DNA from: Planctomycetota bacterium
Lineage (GTDB): Bacteria > Planctomycetota > Planctomycetia > Isosphaerales > Isosphaeraceae
DNA: 8,946 nucleotides
Reading direction: 5' to 3'
Assembly: GCA_021778575.1 (NCBI GenBank)
Contig: JAJYCH010000084.1
Location: forward strand, 1,793-10,738
A program made the position numbers and the translations under genes. Shown in pieces: positions 5,356 through 8,946 of this stretch. The number at the start of each line of letters is the position of its first letter. The stretch's first letter is position 1. The notes beneath the pieces are model-generated. The model saw nothing but the letters and a program-made list of their open reading frames with translations, did no database searches and was not told where the DNA came from.

Positions 5356-7197
5356 TCAAACCTCGTCTTTCCAGGCGATTCCGGGGTCGGTCTTCTTGCC
5401 TCGTCCTTTGAGATATTCCTGCTGCTGCCGCGCCGTCCGGTTCTGGCGGAGCCGGTCGGGGCGGTCGACAACGGCGTCGAACATCGAGAACAGCGCGGTC
5501 GTCAGTCCGGCGGCGGCGAACCCGTAAAACAGCACGCAGAGCACGCAAGCCGCGATCGTTTCTCCCGGGCGGTTGTAGTTATACCGTCGGGTCTGGGCCA
5601 TCTGAAGGAGATCCTCGCTGCTGAACAGCGAGACAGCAAAGACGAACGGCGTGGACCCGGCCCCGATCAACGAACTGTTCGACCGAAACGGGATGCAGCA
5701 GAACAGGTAGCCGCCGTTGAGGAAGATCAGCAGCGCCATCGTCGAGGCCAGGGCTCGCGTACTGTTCTTGGCCCGGAGTGAGAACAGAGTTCCCAGCGCC
5801 GTCAGGAACCAGGTGAAGACCACCAGTTCGACCGCGCAGGCGAGAACCGCTAGCGGATGGACCGAACCGACGATCAGGCCGAGCCCCCAGAGCAGGATCA
5901 TCAGGTACGCTAGCGGCTTGATCGCCCAGACCGGCCCGATCATCTTCGCCCGGAGGATCTCATTGCCCGAGAGCGGCGTCGCGGTCAGCGAGAGCCACTG
6001 GTCCTCCTCACGCTCGCTGCACAGCCCGGTCGCCGCGCCCGAGGCAATTGCCAGGAACCAGAGAATATAGATCGCCGTGCAGAATCCGCGGAGGAAGCCG
6101 TTGAAATCGTTCCGAGCCTGGCCCCGGCCGAAGTAGCCGTCGCGCCCCATCTCTTTGAACGCGTCGATAAATAAGTCGAAACCCACATAGAAGATCAACC
6201 CGACCAGGCAGACCCCGAGAAGAATGAAGACCACCTTGGTCAACCCGCCGGTCCGCGAGACGTGCATCTCCTTCCAGAGCATCGCGTCGTCGCCGCAGGG
6301 CTTGCGCGGCAGCCATTTCCGCCTGGCCATGATCTTCTTGAACCACCGGCTGGCGCCCGAGGTCGAACCTTCGGTCCGGGCCGAGGGGCGGAGCCGGAGC
6401 GACGCCAGGAGGACGAACAGCGAACCATAGACCAGTTGCAACCCCATGCCCCACAACGCCAGCGAGAGCATGCTGGAGGTTCCGCCGGTTCGCGGCGGCT
6501 GACCTGTCAGATAAAACGGGCTGGTCATCGCGACATATTGCAGGACCGGGTTCACCCATTCGGCGATGGTCGGCCAGGGCTCGTCGCCGTAAGCCATCAG
6601 GTTCATCAGGAGCAACGGGACAGCCAGCCAGACCATTTCCAGGACATAGATCAGCGAGATCGCCTCGCGAGGTCGGCGCGAGATCACCGAGATCAGGATC
6701 GAACCGGCCCCCAGGAAGAACATCGTCGTGAACGTCCCGGCGTAGGCCAGCAGCAGGAGGTTCAGGTCGATCCCGCCGAACAACCCCATCAAGCTGACCA
6801 CCGGCAACCCCAGAGCCACCAGCACTACCACCTGTAAAAGCCGGGCCCCCAGCTTGCTCAGGATGATCTCGGCACTGGAGAGCTGGCTCGTCAGCAGGTA
6901 ATGCAAGGTCTTGCGCTGGCGTTCGTCGGCAATCGTGCCGCCGACCAGTGCCGGAGTGAGCAACAGGACCACCGCGGCCTGAACCACGGCAAAGGTCGCA
7001 AAGAGCTGCGAGGCGAAACTCGCCATGTCGCGGAGGTTCAACTGCCCGCCGTTAGCCGCGATCCGCCACTCGTTGGATTGATAGGTCACATAAATCTGAA
7101 ACAGGATGATCGACCCATAAACCAGTCGAATCACGTAATAGCGAGCCCGCCTCGCGGTCGTCATCAGCTCGGCGTTGAACACGGGGCCAAGGAGCAT
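5356..7197 (-). CDS. ABC-2-type transporter permease, large two-part form
   Basis: This 613-residue integral membrane protein has about 12 hydrophobic segments in two clusters (roughly 22-270 and 322-575), separated by a basic cytoplasmic stretch (270-320). Each half has the loop typical of ABC-2 permeases: ADERQRKTLHYLLTSQLS (90-107) with AEIILSKL (109-116), and CSEREEDQWLSLTATPLS (393-410) with NEILRAKM (412-419). They align as an internal duplication, so one chain may supply both membrane halves. The C-terminus is a charged tail (576-613). It would pair with an ABC ATPase to move an unknown substrate or assist gliding- or export-type functions; no ATPase is in the window. The ATG at 7197 follows GAGG by 8 bases and matches the usual start just before the first amphipathic segment. 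It is transcribed alone and converges on the MBL-fold gene. Confidence 0.9.
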   Translation of the reverse strand: MLLGPVFNAELMTTARRARYYVIRLVYGSIILFQIYVTYQSNEWRIAANGGQLNLRDMASFASQLFATFAVVQAAVVLLLTPALVGGTIADERQRKTLHYLLTSQLSSAEIILSKLGARLLQVVVLVALGLPVVSLMGLFGGIDLNLLLLAYAGTFTTMFFLGAGSILISVISRRPREAISLIYVLEMVWLAVPLLLMNLMAYGDEPWPTIAEWVNPVLQYVAMTSPFYLTGQPPRTGGTSSMLSLALWGMGLQLVYGSLFVLLASLRLRPSARTEGSTSGASRWFKKIMARRKWLPRKPCGDDAMLWKEMHVSRTGGLTKVVFILLGVCLVGLIFYVGFDLFIDAFKEMGRDGYFGRGQARNDFNGFLRGFCTAIYILWFLAIASGAATGLCSEREEDQWLSLTATPLSGNEILRAKMIGPVWAIKPLAYLMILLWGLGLIVGSVHPLAVLACAVELVVFTWFLTALGTLFSLRAKNSTRALASTMALLIFLNGGYLFCCIPFRSNSSLIGAGSTPFVFAVSLFSSEDLLQMAQTRRYNYNRPGETIAACVLCVLFYGFAAAGLTTALFSMFDAVVDRPDRLRQNRTARQQQEYLKGRGKKTDPGIAWKDEV

Positions 7198-7253
7198 GGG
7201 AACGACCTCGGGCGGTCCGGTGGGATCAAACTAAGCTCCTACAGAATACGGAG

Positions 7254-7305
7254 TCGGTCGAAGCTTGCCAAGGCGCGGCCCGCATCCGGGTAGCAAGTCG
7301 ACCGA
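7254..7305. promoter_or_regulatory. Long imperfect stem-loop in the divergent region before the kinase gene
   Basis: TCGGTCGA (7254-7261) pairs with TCGACCGA (7298-7305), and CTTGC (7264-7268) pairs with GCAAG (7293-7297), with a 2-base bulge on one side and a 24-base loop that holds a small CCCG/CGGG hairpin. The 13-bp stem ends 12 bases before ATG 7318 and lies about 57 bases upstream of the permease start. It has no T-run. It could be a leader structure or an operator shared by the two divergent genes; the function is unknown. Confidence 0.4.
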
Positions 7306-7317
7306 GGTTGGGGAATA

Positions 7318-8046
7318 ATGGCGGTTCCTGTCGGCCCGGGGTCATGGGTCTGCGTCAAACGATCGGGGAGGCGTCTCTTGGTCCATTCCACAATTCCCGA
7401 CCACATCGTCGTTTTCGGCCGGCCCGGAAGCGGCAAGAGCAGCCTGGCCGAACGGCTGGGCACCGACTTCGGCTACCACCTGGTCCGGACCGGAGAAATG
7501 CTCCGCGAGGCGATCCGACGCAATGACTTCCTCGGCAAGCGGGTTGAATGCCACCTGGCCAAGGGGGATCTGGTTCCCGATGGCCTGATCTTCGAGCTCC
7601 TCGAAATCAATCTCAAGTCGCCCGGCTCGAACCGGCTTCTGTTCGACGGCTTCCCTCGGACCATGGGGCAGGTCCCGTTGCTCGAACAGTTCGAGAACCG
7701 GCTTCACTTCAAGATCGATTGCTATCTCGAAATCGACGTCAGCCGCGAGGAAGCCGTCGCCCGGATGACCGGCCGCCGGATCTGCCCCAAGTGTGGAGCG
7801 ACCTATCACCTGATCGCCCGGCCCCCCAAGGTCGCCGAGACCTGCGATCTCGACGGAACCCACCTCGAAAAACGCCCCGACGATACCACCGAGGTCGTCC
7901 AGTTCCGCCAGCAAGTCTACGACGAGCACGCCGTCCCGATCTTGAAATATTACCAGGAGAAATGCCCCGAGCTCTGCCGCAAGGTCAACGGCAATCAGCC
8001 CTTCGACGCCGTCTACACCGAGGCCCGCGCCGCGATTGGTGGTTGA
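7318..8046 (+). CDS. adk: Adenylate kinase family protein with zinc-type lid
   Basis: Adenylate kinases convert ATP and AMP to two ADP in the cytoplasm. Seen here: a P-loop GRPGSGKSS (34-42), NMP-binding RTGEMLRE (57-64), FDGFPRT (109-115), TGRR at the lid entry (151-154), a lid with C156, C159, C176 and D179, and RPDDT (186-190). The Cys-x2-Cys-x16-Cys-x2-Asp spacing equals the zinc site of Bacillus subtilis Adk. The P-loop is unusual: most Adks end GKGT, this one GKSS, so it may be a paralog with another nucleotide preference, and the symbol is tentative. The start is uncertain. ATG 7318 adds about 20 residues before the conserved beta strand, whereas TTG 7378 lies 6 bases after GGGGAGG (7365-7371) and would give a normal-length protein of about 222 residues. 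A long stem-loop precedes it; the next gene follows after 40 bases. Confidence 0.9.
   Translation: MAVPVGPGSWVCVKRSGRRLLVHSTIPDHIVVFGRPGSGKSSLAERLGTDFGYHLVRTGEMLREAIRRNDFLGKRVECHLAKGDLVPDGLIFELLEINLKSPGSNRLLFDGFPRTMGQVPLLEQFENRLHFKIDCYLEIDVSREEAVARMTGRRICPKCGATYHLIARPPKVAETCDLDGTHLEKRPDDTTEVVQFRQQVYDEHAVPILKYYQEKCPELCRKVNGNQPFDAVYTEARAAIGG
7365..7371 (+). promoter_or_regulatory. Strong Shine-Dalgarno site inside the kinase frame, pointing to a TTG start
   Basis: GGGGAGG ends 6 bases before an in-frame TTG (7378). It is one of the best SD matches in the window and would place the start eight residues before the strand IVVFGRPGSGK, as in ordinary adenylate kinases. The upstream ATG has a weaker GAGG about 10 bases away, partly inside the preceding stem-loop. 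Confidence 0.5.
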
Positions 8047-8086
8047 GATTGGGTCGTATTGCCCGTGTCATTATTGATGGAGAGCC

Positions 8087-8794
8087 ATGTATCCGATGAG
8101 CGCGATTTTTTCACGCGGCGAGAACTTGGTCTCGTTGCTCTTTGGCTCAGGAGGAAGATTTGAATTTGTGATCACGCGGTCGTGGTGGAAAACTTGGTAC
8201 CACCATCCCGACCTCGAAAATCCGCGTGAAGACGATGACCACCAAGATGCGGAAAATTGGGTTCTTGCCTACAACCCTCGAGGTCTCGCGAGCGACGACG
8301 CTTATAATTCCGCGTTGAAATATGCAGAGAGACTGTACGATCAAGTCGTGAAGATCAACGAAGCACTCGACAAGAAGTTAGATGACCTCTGGCGAAATGC
8401 CTCAACCATCGGTACGATCCTCGCGGCCGCCGCGAGGTTTCTACCGCTCACTTATTCGCTCGGTTCGTCCGTACTTCTGGTGTTGGCGCTGATTTTTCTC
8501 GCGCTCACGGTGGTTCTCTCGGCTGATACGAGAGGACCGGCGGCAATGGCGGTACCAACTGCAATAAGATCAATTCTGGATGTGGTCGAGGCCGACCCTC
8601 CTCCAACAAAGTCGGAGGTTGAGGGAGTAGAAGCGGCCTCCTATCATTTTGCCACTGTGGGAATGACCCGCGTCAATCTCTGGAAGTCCAAGCAAAGCAA
8701 AAGAGCCACGAGCCTTTTTTGTATCGGCCTGTTCTTTCTGGTACTCGCGTTCCTATTGACCGGACCTCAAGCAACTAATCGTTTGAATCGATAG
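8087..8794 (+). CDS. Unrecognised membrane protein with about three transmembrane segments
   Basis: I do not recognise a family. The 235-residue protein has an N-terminal soluble part (1-100) with an aromatic patch (SWWKTWYHH, 32-40) and an acidic run (EDDDHQD, 48-54). An amphipathic helix (75-102, including VVKINEALDKKLDDLW) leads into two adjacent hydrophobic segments (about 106-122 and 127-146). A cytoplasmic loop (147-206) and a last membrane helix (207-225) follow. A helix with the INEALDKK pattern before paired membrane segments recalls small membrane proteins found as effectors in nucleotide-signalling defence loci, but no cyclase or partner is present, so this is only a hint. GGAG lies 4 bases before ATG 8087; M4 (8096) is an alternative. 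Third positions are clearly less GC-rich than in neighbouring genes, which suggests acquired or weakly expressed DNA. Confidence 0.75.
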   Translation: MYPMSAIFSRGENLVSLLFGSGGRFEFVITRSWWKTWYHHPDLENPREDDDHQDAENWVLAYNPRGLASDDAYNSALKYAERLYDQVVKINEALDKKLDDLWRNASTIGTILAAAARFLPLTYSLGSSVLLVLALIFLALTVVLSADTRGPAAMAVPTAIRSILDVVEADPPPTKSEVEGVEAASYHFATVGMTRVNLWKSKQSKRATSLFCIGLFFLVLAFLLTGPQATNRLNR

Positions 8795-8946
8795 TTGGTG
8801 TCGGAACTTCTTTCGAGCGCACAACTTGTTCGGGTTGATCACTCGAATAGCGGGTCAGTTCTCGCGGTTCAGCCAGGCTTCGTATCGAACCGCCGGCTTT
8901 TGCACCTACCTTGCCCAGCAATCCGGTGCCCGTGGCAGGTCTCGGG
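8775..8946 (-). CDS. Possible 3' end of a minus-strand gene entering from the right edge
   Basis: One minus-strand frame is open from the window edge for 56 codons, ending at TAG (8777-8775). Its translation ends SKEVPTPTIDSND and contains GTGLLGKVGAKAGG, which is protein-like but not diagnostic. It would overlap the end of the convergent plus-strand membrane gene by 20 bases. Third-position GC is only moderate, and two plus-strand frames are also open over the same bases, so chance remains quite possible. Confidence 0.25.
   Translation of the reverse strand, partial: PRPATGTGLLGKVGAKAGGSIRSLAEPRELTRYSSDQPEQVVRSKEVPTPTIDSND

Noticed and set aside
6262..6837. Plus-strand 191-codon frame opposite the permease
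   Set aside because: Gln/His/Arg-rich antisense shadow of a clear membrane protein gene.
7342..7929. Minus-strand 195-codon frame opposite the kinase
   Set aside because: Acidic antisense shadow typical of GC-rich genes; the plus-strand frame has a complete set of adenylate-kinase motifs.

Overview
The window looks like chromosome from a GC-rich planctomycete, most likely of the Isosphaeraceae type. This is inferred from strong C/G preference at third codon positions in most genes, few clear Shine-Dalgarno sites, loosely packed genes in alternating orientation, and a proline/coiled-coil N-terminus on a porin-like protein. No rRNA, tRNA, integrase, intact insertion sequence or CRISPR array is visible.

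Layout: (1) 1-679, minus strand, the 5' part of a secreted, probably outer-membrane porin-like gene that runs off the left edge. (2) 680-1627, a long gap with no credible gene but with repeated short motifs, strong hairpins and a phased repeat, resembling intergenic repeat or mobile-element debris. (3) 1628-2749, plus, a Gfo/Idh/MocA oxidoreductase, followed by a strong stem-loop at its convergent border. (4) 2794-3555, minus, an unrecognised glycine-zipper membrane protein, divergent from (5) 3803-4663, plus, an unrecognised secreted coiled-coil, His-rich protein with three degenerate C-terminal repeats. (6) 4686-5348, plus, a metallo-beta-lactamase-fold (UlaG/Lactamase_B_3-like) protein with a degraded metal motif, probably co-transcribed with (5). 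(7) 5356-7197, minus, a large two-part ABC-2-type permease with no ATPase beside it. (8) 7318-8046, plus, an adenylate-kinase-family protein with a zinc-type lid, an altered P-loop and an uncertain start. (9) 8087-8794, plus, an unrecognised multi-spanning membrane protein of lower GC3. (10) A possible 3' end of another minus-strand gene enters from the right edge.

I see no pathway linking these genes. The clearest functional unit is the possible pair 3803-4663/4686-5348, with the membrane protein at 2794-3555 sharing its upstream region. Nothing here demonstrates a complete new system. The best leads are the repeat domain of the secreted coiled-coil protein, the atypical active-site motifs in the oxidoreductase and MBL-fold protein, the intergenic repeats at about 900-1420, and two similar stem-loops just upstream of two start codons.
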